Origin: Cytobacillus oceanisediminis
GTDB taxonomy: Bacteria > Bacillota > Bacilli > Bacillales > Cytobacillaceae
Reading direction: 5' to 3'
Length of the DNA: 64,000 nucleotides
Assembly (NCBI RefSeq): GCF_007830235.1
Contig: NZ_VLKI01000001.1
Coordinates: forward strand, 304,464-368,463
The position numbers and the translations under genes are program-made. Numbering within the stretch: position 1 is the stretch's first letter; each line of letters starts with the position of its first letter. Under the pieces are notes generated by a model, which saw only the letters and a program-made list of their open reading frames with translations, did no database searches and was not told the origin of the DNA. This document shows positions 16,530-25,089 of this stretch, one piece after another.

Positions 16530-18134
16530 TTGATTTTTACCATTGGTATTATTGTTTCATTTATTCTGTATGTCCTTATCGGGATTGTCCTATCTAAAAA
16601 AGTGAAAACCTCAGAGGAATATTATGTATCCGGAAGACAAGGATCCACCTTAATGGTTACGGGGATGCTCGTTGCTTCCTTTTTAAGCACCGTTTCTTTC
16701 ATGGGAGAAGCTGGGTTTTCGTATGAAGGCTACCCTATTCTTTTATTGATCCTGGTTATTTTCAATGCGACAGGTTATGTCATTGGCGTCTTCTTTTTTG
16801 GACGGTACTTACGGAGAAGCAAATCGTTAACGGTTCCTGAATATTTTGGTAACCGCTTTCAATCCAATAAAGTTCGGATGGCTGCAGCGATCACCACGAT
16901 CCTTGGCATAACGGCTTATTTAGTGGCTGTTACCCAGGGTGGTGCATTGCTGCTTTCTGAAATCTCTGGGGTCTCCTACACCGTCGCTTTACTAATCATG
17001 TGGCTGGTATATGCTTCTTTCACCATCCTTTCTGGAGCAAAAGGAGTTATGGTGAATGACACCATTATGTTTTTCCTGTTTTCCTTAGCTACTTATATTT
17101 CCTTCCCTTTTATCATTAATAATGCAGGAGGATTCCCGGAAGCGATCGTGAAAGCAGCCACCAATCCGGAACGGCCGGATTTACTAAGCTGGCATGGCAT
17201 TACGGGTCCAAACGCTTATATGGGTGAACCATGGGAAGCATTAATTTGGGCTATTATATTAGGGTTAGTCTGGTCAGCTGTAATCGCCATAAGCCCCTGG
17301 CAAAGCAGCCGCTACTTAATGGCTAAAAATGAACATGTAGCCATTCGTTCCGGAGTTTTGGCAACGGTTTCAATCATAGCCATTTACCTATTCCTGCATC
17401 TGAGCATATCATCCATCACAACAGTAAAAGCAGATATTAACCCAACTGAAAAAGTATTTATCTGGGCTGCCATGAATATGGTGCCGAAATGGCTGGGGAT
17501 TATCATTGTGAGCGGAATCATGGCTGCAGCCTTATCATCCTGTGCAAGCTTCCTACAATTAATTGGCAGCAGCATCACCAGAGATATACTGGAACAATCC
17601 AGGAATAAAAAATACTCCGACCAAAAGCTGCTTCGCATAAGCCGAATTTCCATGATCATCACGAGTATTGTCATCCTACTCATTGGGCTCTGGCAGCCGC
17701 CGTCGATCATGTGGATTGGCTATTTCGCCGCTACCCTTTTTGCGGCTTCCTGGGGACCAGTGGCATTTGCAAGTGTCTTCTCTAAAAAAGTAACCAAAAC
17801 AGGAGCTCTATGGAGTATCATTGCTGGATTTTTAGGTGTAGTACTCGGAGAAACGCTGAAAAAATTCGGAGTAGTGCTTCCAGTCTATTTCAACCCTGTC
17901 ATTATTGGTATGATTCTTAGTTTACTTGCTCTATATCTCGGGTCAAAATTCGGTAATATCTCAACAGAAGAACGGAACTTCCAGCAAAACATTTTAACAC
18001 GTCCATTGGAAGAGAATGAAAAAGAAGAGATGAAAATAACGAAAAGATATCCTGCGATTTTAATAGGAAGCGGTGTCACTATTATTATCCTTACCTTTGT
18101 GTTTTATTATTGGCCGTTGACACTTGCTATGTAG
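16530..18134 (+). CDS. Sodium:solute symporter (SSS family)
   Basis: A 534-residue integral membrane protein with about 13 helices. The N-terminal SSS signature is clear: KTSEEYYVSGRQG followed by GMLVASFLSTVSFMGEAGF. The core sodium-site helices are also readable (ISPWQSSRYLMAKN near 253-266, SGIMAAALSSCASFLQLIGS near 329-348). It starts at TTG 16530, spaced correctly from AGGTGGGG. Close relatives transport acetate, proline, pantothenate and other organic acids or amino acids, and the substrate here is not predictable from sequence. Co-regulation with the flavoenzyme implies import of that enzyme's substrate. A strong terminator follows. Confidence 0.9.
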   Translation: MIFTIGIIVSFILYVLIGIVLSKKVKTSEEYYVSGRQGSTLMVTGMLVASFLSTVSFMGEAGFSYEGYPILLLILVIFNATGYVIGVFFFGRYLRRSKSLTVPEYFGNRFQSNKVRMAAAITTILGITAYLVAVTQGGALLLSEISGVSYTVALLIMWLVYASFTILSGAKGVMVNDTIMFFLFSLATYISFPFIINNAGGFPEAIVKAATNPERPDLLSWHGITGPNAYMGEPWEALIWAIILGLVWSAVIAISPWQSSRYLMAKNEHVAIRSGVLATVSIIAIYLFLHLSISSITTVKADINPTEKVFIWAAMNMVPKWLGIIIVSGIMAAALSSCASFLQLIGSSITRDILEQSRNKKYSDQKLLRISRISMIITSIVILLIGLWQPPSIMWIGYFAATLFAASWGPVAFASVFSKKVTKTGALWSIIAGFLGVVLGETLKKFGVVLPVYFNPVIIGMILSLLALYLGSKFGNISTEERNFQQNILTRPLEENEKEEMKITKRYPAILIGSGVTIIILTFVFYYWPLTLAM

Positions 18135-18195
18135 AATGTTTTGAGCTTGAAGAAAGGAAAAAGAAGTTAACCCATTCATATTATTAATCTATAAA

Positions 18196-18240
18196 AAGGT
18201 CTGAGCCTGAGTTAACTACAGGGAACAGACCTTCTTTTTT
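18196..18240 (+). terminator. Terminator of the symporter operon
   Basis: AAGGTCTG (18196-18203) pairs with CAGACCTT (18226-18233), followed by CTTTTTT, 60 bases after the symporter stop codon. Confidence 0.82.
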
Positions 18241-18339
18241 CATTAACTTCAACCTCTTCCGGTGAGTCAGGATGAATGTATCAATGCTCCAGAGCCAAAA
18301 TATGTCTGTGAGAAAACAAGCACTATCTTTCAAAGTTAA

Positions 18340-18575
18340 ATTCACCTAAAACCTTCTCCAACTATAAATGTCAATTTCCTCAAAGGAAGAAACAATCAAA
18401 TCTGCAAACGATAAATCCATTGGTAGTTGTTTATGTCTCCCCTCATTTTTTTCATTCCGGACCGTGCTGCGGCCGATAGTTCATTTAATTCTTTCTTCTT
18501 TTAAAAATTGAATTTGTTCTTCAAAAAGATTACTAAGCCCCTCTTTGCTATTTACCACAGCATCCGAATATTACT
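18340..18575 (-). pseudogene. Possible remnant of a HAD-family hydrolase
   Basis: Three short minus-strand pieces in different frames read in order as a protein tail: DAVVNSKEGLSNLFEEQIQF, AAARSGMKKMRG and PMDLSFADLIVSSFEEIDIY. The AA-x-x-AGMK...ADLIVSSFEEID pattern is like the C-terminal end of beta-phosphoglucomutase-type HAD phosphatases. No intact frame remains. The assignment is tentative. The rest of 18241-18736 shows no credible gene apart from the promoter region expected for the germination operon. Confidence 0.3.
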
Positions 18576-18736
18576 TCCCTTATAGTCCAACAAGGAAAAA
18601 CAGCATCTTTTGGGCTGACCTTCTGCTCTGTTTAATATTGTTCTTTTCTATAGATTCTCTTTTAGTCTTAGGAATAAAAATTTACAGCATGCGAAAAGAT
18701 AATAGTATTTATGTCTTTATGAAGGGATAACCAGGT

Positions 18737-20071
18737 ATGGAGCAATTAGTTCAGGAAATAAAATCAAAGCTTGAGAATAATGAAGATTTTCTTCTTCAAA
18801 GGGACTATCTTGCTGACACAGCTATTATCCTGCTGGGATTCAATACCCTTGTTGATTTTGTCAAAACAAGAGCGGTCCTTCAAAAGCATGCGGAGAGCCA
18901 CCTTTTGCAAAATCGGCCTCCTGAGGATTTATGGAATGCAATTGGTGAATTGATTGAAGGGAATGTCAATAAAGCTATTTCATCCATATATGAAGGCAAG
19001 CTTATTATCCATTTGGCTGATACAGACCGATCCATCATCATGGAGCCTGTCTCAACCATGCTCGATCGTTCAATTGAAACTCCTGCTAATGAAAATGTGA
19101 TCCAGGGAGCTTTAAATGCCTTTACAGAAGGAATCGATGCAAATATCGGCATTGTACGGAAACTAGTGAATTCAGAAGAACTCATCATGGCCTCCTATTC
19201 CACCGGTCAAAATCGAAAAAAGAAGCTTTCCTTGCTTTATTTAGAGGGCCAGGCAGATACGGAGCTATTAAAAAACCTGGAGTCCCATATTGAAAAAAAT
19301 ATCCATCAGGATATAAGTGACTTGCAGGGCTTGGCAAAAATGCTAGGGTTCCCATCCTGGAGCGCTATTTCCAAATTTAATACGACGGAGCTGCCCCATC
19401 ATGCTGTTCAGTATTTGAAAAAAGGAAGAGTCATTCTTTTCATCGATCGGCTGCCATTTGCGCTCATTCTTCCCAGTCTGCTCTGGGATATGTTTGCTAT
19501 TGAAAATGACCGGAATTTCCCCTTGCCCATTATGATCGCCATTCGGTCTATAAGAATCATTGGCATTTTAATAACGCTGATAACTCCCGGGCTATATGTA
19601 GCTCTCGTTTCAGTTAATCCTGAAGTGCTTCAAATCCAGCTTGCCTTATCCGTTGCCCAAAGCCGCGAAGGAGTTCCGTACCCAGCATTAGTGGAGATTA
19701 TTTTCATGCTCGTTATCCTTGAATTAATCTTAGAGGCAAGTGTCAGGCTCCCTAAGTCCATCGGCCCCACCATTACAATGGTCGGCGGGATTATCCTGGG
19801 ACAGGCTGTCGTTGAGGCGAAATTAGTCAGCAATCTCCTAATTATCATTCTTGCAGCAACTACGATCGCCAATTCAACAATCGCAGGGTTCCAAAACGCT
19901 GTTTCCATCAGGCTATTTAAATATGTAATTGTCATCCTGGCATCGATTTACGGCCTCTTGGGCCTTGTTTCAGGCCTTGTTATAATCGGCGCTTACCTGG
20001 CAGGGCTCGACACCTACGGCAAGTCCTATCTCTACATAAATGTAAAAGGGAATGAAAGCAATGGCAGATAA
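18737..20071 (+). CDS. Spore germination protein, GerA/GerKA (A subunit) family
   Basis: The A subunit of a germinant receptor, located in the inner membrane of the dormant spore, where the receptor senses nutrients and opens ion release. The 444-residue protein has the hydrophilic N-terminal half (about 1-225, with GKLIIHLADTDRSIIMEPV) and four to five C-terminal membrane helices, including the family block RFPLP-like (DRNFPLPIMIAIRSIRIIGI) and GREGVPYPALVE-like (SREGVPYPALVEIIFM). It is somewhat shorter at the N-terminus than typical A subunits (about 480-500). The gene opens a three-gene operon. A forespore (sigma-G) promoter is expected upstream but was not identified with confidence. Confidence 0.93.
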   Translation: MEQLVQEIKSKLENNEDFLLQRDYLADTAIILLGFNTLVDFVKTRAVLQKHAESHLLQNRPPEDLWNAIGELIEGNVNKAISSIYEGKLIIHLADTDRSIIMEPVSTMLDRSIETPANENVIQGALNAFTEGIDANIGIVRKLVNSEELIMASYSTGQNRKKKLSLLYLEGQADTELLKNLESHIEKNIHQDISDLQGLAKMLGFPSWSAISKFNTTELPHHAVQYLKKGRVILFIDRLPFALILPSLLWDMFAIENDRNFPLPIMIAIRSIRIIGILITLITPGLYVALVSVNPEVLQIQLALSVAQSREGVPYPALVEIIFMLVILELILEASVRLPKSIGPTITMVGGIILGQAVVEAKLVSNLLIIILAATTIANSTIAGFQNAVSIRLFKYVIVILASIYGLLGLVSGLVIIGAYLAGLDTYGKSYLYINVKGNESNGR

Positions 20072-21140
20072 AAGTTTGCATGTCATGCTGATGTACATAA
20101 TCAGTCATCTGGGTCTTATTTTTTTTATGTACCCGGGGAATATCATTTCGAGTACATCACAGGGCCACTGGCTTCCAATTCTGGTCGGCATACTCATCCA
20201 TTTTATTTTTATCTTTATTTATATGAAGGGATTAAGCTACTTTCCGAAAAAAGACATCATTCGCATTTACTCAGAGGTTGGAAAAGGCACGGCTATCCTA
20301 TTTATTGTCCCTGTTTTCTTATATTTCAGCATGATTTTATTAATAACCGTCCGGGCTTATTCGGAAATTATTACCATCGTGTTTTTATCGGAAACCCCCT
20401 TATGGGCCATCATGCTGTTAATGATTTCTATTTCGGCCTATATAGCATCAAAAGGCGTGGAAGTGATTTTTCGCACAGGACTCCTCCTGGCCATTTTATT
20501 TCTTCCCATCATCATTTTCATATTCTTCACCTCTTTTCAAAATGTGGATTGGAGGTACGCCATTCCCTTTGATGCAAATTTCGGATTCCTTACAAAACGA
20601 ACATACTATGAAGGCTTTTTTGCCTTCTCTGGAGGTTTTCTGTTTCTTGGTTTTGTACAGCCCTATCTCTCGTATAAGAGGAAGCATGTTTTATGGGCTG
20701 CGGCATTCCTTATTCCTTTTTTCATTTTTTCAGTGTATGTTCCAGTCCTTACATTTGGACAGGCCACTTCATCCACAACCTTCCTTCCTTACGTTGTGGC
20801 CGTGGATGCCATTAATATTAATTGGCTGATGTTCGACAGGGTCACGATGTTTTTCCTGTTAAGCCTCATCTCCTTTATCATGCTTTTCCTTGCTCTAGTT
20901 TCATGGAAAGCAATCCGGATCTTAAGCCATTACCTTCCTTCGATTAGACCAGTAAAGTTATTAATCGCACTATCTGCTGCCGTCTTTTTTTCATGTTTTT
21001 TGATTCCGGATTGGAAGGATGTTGAGAAATTATTTTGGTGGAATACATTTCTGAGGTTTTACGTCTTGGTAGCAATTCCCTTATCAATTTTTTTCTTTGG
21101 ACTTCGAATGAAGGGGAAGGATAGTAATGAAACTGTTTAA
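20061..21140 (+). CDS. Spore germination protein, GerB/GerKB (B subunit, APC-fold permease)
   Basis: The B subunit of the germinant receptor, a ten-helix membrane protein of the APC transporter superfamily that binds the germinant in the GerA-type receptors studied so far. The 359-residue sequence has the family features LHVMLMYIISHLGLIFFMYP at the N-terminus and the FGFLTKRTYYEGFFAFSGG region in the middle. I chose ATG 20061 because AAAAGGGA is well spaced from it; the ATG at 20052 sits on the ribosome binding site. It overlaps the end of the A-subunit gene by 11 bases, so the two are translationally coupled. Confidence 0.93.
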   Translation: MADKSLHVMLMYIISHLGLIFFMYPGNIISSTSQGHWLPILVGILIHFIFIFIYMKGLSYFPKKDIIRIYSEVGKGTAILFIVPVFLYFSMILLITVRAYSEIITIVFLSETPLWAIMLLMISISAYIASKGVEVIFRTGLLLAILFLPIIIFIFFTSFQNVDWRYAIPFDANFGFLTKRTYYEGFFAFSGGFLFLGFVQPYLSYKRKHVLWAAAFLIPFFIFSVYVPVLTFGQATSSTTFLPYVVAVDAININWLMFDRVTMFFLLSLISFIMLFLALVSWKAIRILSHYLPSIRPVKLLIALSAAVFFSCFLIPDWKDVEKLFWWNTFLRFYVLVAIPLSIFFFGLRMKGKDSNETV

Positions 21141-22206
21141 GCCAAAATCCAAAGCCTCTATAACTATTAGCCTGCTTTTAGCGGTTATTATCTTAAGCGG
21201 CTGCTGGGACATCAGAGACATCAATCATCGGGTCCTCCCTGTTGTGGTTGGCATTTCTACTACTGACGACGATCTATACAAGGTTTTTCTGAAAATCCCG
21301 GAGCCTGTTGAAGAAATGACAAAAGTAAAAATTGTATCCGGAACAGGCGAGACCATTTCCAAAGCGGTCGATGCCATCAGCCGCAATATGGAAAGCAGCG
21401 TAGACTTACTTCACGTAAAAGTTATAATGATTGAGCGGAAAACAGCAGAGGAAGGCGTGAAAGATATCATCGCCGGATTCATGAGATCGAGAGAAGTTTC
21501 TTCCAAAGCTTTAGTGACCATTTGTGACCAGGATTTAAATGAGTTTTTCTCGATCCTGTCAACAAAAGAGCTTCATGGAACCACCATGTTGGACTTCTTT
21601 GAAAAAAACGCAGGCTGGAATGCGGAAATCGCCCTAACAAGGGTATGGGAGGTGTACCGCAGCATTCATTCCTATACGCGCGATGTGGCAATCCCGCTGA
21701 TTGCTGCTGGAAAAACGACAACCTATGAACAAATTGGTTCTGCCGTTATAAAGAACGGAAAAATGGTTGAGCAAATCAGCAATGATGAAACCTTGCTGTT
21801 CAATGCGTTTAAAGGTGAAAGCGCCCATGGGCAAATTGAAGTCTTAAATCACGCAAGTGTCATGATCATCGGCAACAACATGCATCACCATAGCGAATTA
21901 ACCGAAAAACAGCCCTTTCTGCAGAGCCGGATAAAGTTAAAGGTTGTCATCCTGGAAACCAGAGGAAAAACGACCAGTGCCACGATCAAAAAAGAACTGA
22001 GCACACTCCTTACCGGCCGTTTTGCCGAAATGATGGCCAAACTTGAGGAAAGTGAGGCGGATATATTAGGATTAGGCCAATTTTACCGCAACAAAATTAC
22101 ACGGAAGGAATTAAAAAACTGGAGATCGGAATACTATCCAAATCTGAAAATGGATATGCAATTCGAAATTGATATTCAGAATGAAGGGTATTTAAGAACA
22201 ACATAA
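21127..22206 (+). CDS. Spore germination lipoprotein, GerC/GerKC (C subunit) family
   Basis: The C subunit of the germinant receptor, a lipoprotein anchored to the outer face of the spore inner membrane. A signal peptide ends in the lipobox LSGC (Cys at about residue 27), followed by the hallmark WDIRDINHRV. The 359-residue length and the final ...EYYPNLKMDMQFEIDIQN segment match the family. It overlaps the B-subunit gene by 14 bases, as usual in ger operons. The germinant recognised by this receptor cannot be told from sequence. Confidence 0.93.
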   Translation: MKLFKPKSKASITISLLLAVIILSGCWDIRDINHRVLPVVVGISTTDDDLYKVFLKIPEPVEEMTKVKIVSGTGETISKAVDAISRNMESSVDLLHVKVIMIERKTAEEGVKDIIAGFMRSREVSSKALVTICDQDLNEFFSILSTKELHGTTMLDFFEKNAGWNAEIALTRVWEVYRSIHSYTRDVAIPLIAAGKTTTYEQIGSAVIKNGKMVEQISNDETLLFNAFKGESAHGQIEVLNHASVMIIGNNMHHHSELTEKQPFLQSRIKLKVVILETRGKTTSATIKKELSTLLTGRFAEMMAKLEESEADILGLGQFYRNKITRKELKNWRSEYYPNLKMDMQFEIDIQNEGYLRTT

Positions 22207-22229
22207 AGGGATAGTGAACCTGTCCCTTT
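22205..22229 (+). terminator. Short hairpin after the germination operon
   Basis: AAAGGGA (22205-22211) pairs with TCCCTTT (22223-22229) right after the GerC-type stop codon. The stem is short and no strong T run follows, so termination may be weak. Confidence 0.4.
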
Positions 22230-22336
22230 CAGCGTTCCCCTTCTTTAACCCACTCACCTGATAGCTAAAAAAGTACCAAATTGATAATTACAGAAAAATA
22301 GTAACCGCAGAGTAAATCAGCAGCAAACTTCCTAAA

Positions 22337-22522
22337 ATGCTGCGATCACTTGCTGTTGTGGAAAAAGATATGGATGAGGTTCGCAAAGACATGAGACTGC
22401 TTGATAAGCTTGTATATAAAGCCAATATTGAAAATGCCTTTAACAATGAATCAGCAGAGGCTGTTAAAAAAGCGATAGGGTTTAAAGAGGGATTTTACAA
22501 TAAACATGGAAAAGGTAGATAA
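22337..22522 (+). CDS. Short helical hypothetical protein or gene remnant
   Basis: Sixty-one codons with a clear helical, charged composition (EKDMDEVRKDMRLLDKLVYK, then AEAVKKAIGFKEGFYNKHG) that looks like real protein rather than chance. There is no ribosome binding site before the first ATG. A second in-frame ATG (22370) leaves about 50 residues. It may be the 3' end of a deleted gene. No family was recognised. It lies between the germination operon and a bidirectional terminator. Confidence 0.3.
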   Translation: MLRSLAVVEKDMDEVRKDMRLLDKLVYKANIENAFNNESAEAVKKAIGFKEGFYNKHGKGR

Positions 22523-22590
22523 GCAGACACAGTGGCTTTAATTGGTCGCAACTGTCGTTTTCAGGATACTGCTGTGTTAGTCTCAATAAA

Positions 22591-22628
22591 AAAAGAGCTG
22601 CAGATTCCTATAGAATCTGCAGCTCTTT
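22591..22628. terminator. Bidirectional terminator
   Basis: AAAAGAGCTGCAGATTC and GAATCTGCAGCTCTTTT form a perfect 17-bp stem with a tiny loop, with As on one side and Ts on the other. It ends the leftward M20 operon just 3 bases after its stop codon and could also serve rightward transcripts. Confidence 0.88.
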
Positions 22629-22631
22629 TGC

Positions 22632-23807
22632 TTAATCGTTCAAGTAAACCCATGCATATTGCGCATAAAGTTCTGCTCCTGTTGCAAGGGCGTCTTCGTC
22701 AATGTTAAATTTGCCGTGGTGGTGGGCCCATTCCGTGTCTTTCTTTGGATTCCCGCTGCCGACGAGGGCGAAGCTCCCGGGTGCTTTATCCAGAAAGAAG
22801 CTGAAATCTTCACCGCCCATTGTTGGCTTTTCATTGTATAGGACATCTTCACCGAATGCTTCAGAAGCAACTTTTTGGACGAGTTTTGCACTGTATTCAT
22901 CATTGATCACCGCTTGTGTTCCCCGGATGTATTCAACCTTTGCTGTTGCACCATATATAGCAGCAACTTGTTCTGCATAATGCCCAAGCTGTTTTTCGAT
23001 ATGATCCCTTGTTTCAGGATTGAAACAGCGGACTGTCCCCTCGATGAAAGCATTTTCAGCTATGACGTTGAACCGTGTGCCAACCGTCATTTTTCCAACA
23101 GTGAGTACGGCAGGATGCTGAGCATCAATGGTTCTTGAAACAACGTTTTGCACATTCATGACAAAGGAAGAGGCGACAATGGCCGTATCAATACAATCAT
23201 GCGGCATGGCACCGTGGCCGCCTTTCCCTTTAAACGCAACCTTAAAAAGATCAGCAGAAGCAAAGGATGGTCCTGGCATGCAGGACACTTTATGTGTCGG
23301 CATTTGGGACCAGATATGGATGCCAAAGACATTGTCCACGCCTTCCATCGCTCCCTGTTCCACCATCATCTTTGCCCCTTCCGCTACTTCTTCAGCTGGC
23401 TGGAACAGCAGGCGGACATTCCCAGGCAATTCTTCTTTTATATCATTTAATGCTTTGGCTGCAATCAACAGCATGGCGGTATGGGCATCGTGTCCGCATG
23501 CGTGCATTTTTCCATTTTCCATGGAGGCATACGGCAGGTCTTGATTCAATTCCTCAACCTGGAGTGCATCCATGTCTCCTCTTAAAGCCACTGTTTTTCC
23601 TGGCTTCCCGCCCGTAATATCTGCAATGACGCCAGTTGGTTCCGTTCTTCTGTAGGGTATGCCCAAACCTTCAAGATACTCACAAATAAATTGAGTGGTT
23701 TTTACTTCTTCCCACGATACTTCCGGCTCACGATGTAACTTCCTGCGTAATTCAGTCAGTTCATCACTGTATGCATGAATCGCTACTTTCAATTGGTTAT
23801 GAATCAT
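22632..23807 (-). CDS. M20 family amidohydrolase (N-acyl-amino-acid hydrolase type)
   Basis: A 391-residue zinc-dependent M20D-type hydrolase that would cleave an N-acyl or peptide amide bond in the cytoplasm. Visible motifs are LHREPEVSWEE (about 24-34), LRGDMDALQVEE (75-86), MHACGHDAHTAMLL with the metal-binding Cys and His residues (about 98-111), the general-base pair FQPAEEVAEGA, and GGEDFSFFLDKAPGSF near the C-terminus. Length is typical (about 390). It starts 3 bases after the stop codon of the second M20 gene and ends at a strong terminator, so it is the last gene of a three-gene operon. The substrate is likely an N-acylated amino acid, but this is not proven. Confidence 0.9.
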   Translation of the reverse strand: MIHNQLKVAIHAYSDELTELRRKLHREPEVSWEEVKTTQFICEYLEGLGIPYRRTEPTGVIADITGGKPGKTVALRGDMDALQVEELNQDLPYASMENGKMHACGHDAHTAMLLIAAKALNDIKEELPGNVRLLFQPAEEVAEGAKMMVEQGAMEGVDNVFGIHIWSQMPTHKVSCMPGPSFASADLFKVAFKGKGGHGAMPHDCIDTAIVASSFVMNVQNVVSRTIDAQHPAVLTVGKMTVGTRFNVIAENAFIEGTVRCFNPETRDHIEKQLGHYAEQVAAIYGATAKVEYIRGTQAVINDEYSAKLVQKVASEAFGEDVLYNEKPTMGGEDFSFFLDKAPGSFALVGSGNPKKDTEWAHHHGKFNIDEDALATGAELYAQYAWVYLND

Positions 23808-23810
23808 GAC

Positions 23811-25073
23811 TTATTCCGCCTCCGTTAGCTCTATTGCTGCCTCAAACAAGATCTTTACAGCTTCGGCGATATGCAGGGAATCAGACCACTCTTCCGGACA
23901 ATGGCTCAGACCATTTTTGCTTGGAATAAACAGCATCCCTACATCTGTGAAATCAGCAAAAACCATTGCATCGTGGCCTGCACCGCTATTAATGGAACAG
24001 GAAGGGAAACCCAGTTCACTGCTTTTTTCCTTCAATAGTCTTACAATCTCTTTATCCATTGCTTTCGGCTGAACATATAAAGGTTGTTCAACGATAATAT
24101 CAATTCCACTCTCACGATAGGAATCTGCTAATTCTTTTACTTTTTGAATCACATTCTGGACATGTTCTTCCTTGCCTGACCGAATGTCTACAGAAAATAC
24201 CGTTTGATCCGGAATTACATTGGATCCATTCGGGTAAACCTGTAATTGCCCAGTTGTAATAACTGTTCCGTCCCCAACGGCTGCAGCCAGCTCTGGAAAT
24301 TGGGCAATCATCTTGGCAGCCACAACCAGCGCATCCGCCCTCCTGTCCATTGGAGTGGTCCCTGCGTGGCCAGCCTGTCCTTTTACTGTTACATCTAACT
24401 GAGTTAAACCGACAATCGCTTCGACTACCCCGATCGTAATACCTTTCTCTTCTAAGATTGGACCTTGTTCAATGTGCAATTCCAGGTAAGCCTTTACCGT
24501 CTTGGGATCTCTTTTTTTCGGCAGAGATGGATCGAGCCCAATTTTCTCCATGGCTTCCACTGTAGTAATGCCATCTTTGTCTTTTAATGTTTTGAAGTCT
24601 TCCTCACCAAGCAACCCGACCATTCCGCGTGACCCCATTAAGCCCCCGCCAAATCTGGAGCCTTCTTCTTCTACAAGAGCAATAACCTCCAGTGGGTATT
24701 TCGGTGTTAATCCATTTTCCACAAAGAGGGCCGCTACCTCAAGTCCTGCTACTACTCCCGCAGGACCATCATAGGATCCCCCATTTGGGACAGAGTCAAA
24801 GTGAGAGCCTATGAGAACACTTGGCGCACCTTTTTGTGATCCTTCAAGTCTTCCAAAAATATTGCCTAATCCATCCTCCCGAACGGCCAAGCCCACTTCC
24901 TTCATTTTTGCTTTAATATACTGCCGTGCAAGCAGATCCTCCTGACTATAAGTTAGCCGGGTTGTGCCTTTGCCAGGAGTCAGGGTATAGGTGCCTAAGG
25001 TATCAATGTGGCTTTCTATTCGAGCCTGTACTTTTTCGAAATTCACGTTTTTCCCTGTTTGAACTTCATTCAT
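23811..25073 (-). CDS. M20 hydrolase, N-carbamoyl-L-amino-acid hydrolase / allantoate amidohydrolase type
   Basis: A 420-residue zinc hydrolase of the HyuC/AllC branch, which releases amino acids from N-carbamoyl or ureide compounds. Motifs are GTTRLTYSQEDLLAR near the start, IGSHFDSVPNGGSYDGPAG with the first metal ligands, ALVEEEGSRFGGGLMGSRG with the acid pair, LHIEQGPILEEKG, GQAGHAGTTPMDRRAD in the lid domain, and SGAGHDAMVFA. I chose ATG 25073 (MNEVQTGKN), which has AAAGGATTGG upstream; a longer open frame would overlap the permease gene. Together with the upstream permease and the downstream amidohydrolase it forms an operon for a carbamoyl- or acyl-amino compound. Confidence 0.9.
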   Translation of the reverse strand: MNEVQTGKNVNFEKVQARIESHIDTLGTYTLTPGKGTTRLTYSQEDLLARQYIKAKMKEVGLAVREDGLGNIFGRLEGSQKGAPSVLIGSHFDSVPNGGSYDGPAGVVAGLEVAALFVENGLTPKYPLEVIALVEEEGSRFGGGLMGSRGMVGLLGEEDFKTLKDKDGITTVEAMEKIGLDPSLPKKRDPKTVKAYLELHIEQGPILEEKGITIGVVEAIVGLTQLDVTVKGQAGHAGTTPMDRRADALVVAAKMIAQFPELAAAVGDGTVITTGQLQVYPNGSNVIPDQTVFSVDIRSGKEEHVQNVIQKVKELADSYRESGIDIIVEQPLYVQPKAMDKEIVRLLKEKSSELGFPSCSINSGAGHDAMVFADFTDVGMLFIPSKNGLSHCPEEWSDSLHIAEAVKILFEAAIELTEAE

Positions 25074-25089
25074 TCTATCCAATCCTTTC

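Noticed and set aside
18545..18730. A 61-codon plus-strand frame before the germination operon
   Set aside because: No ribosome binding site. It partly overlaps the HAD-like remnant, and the single hydrophobic stretch is not convincing.
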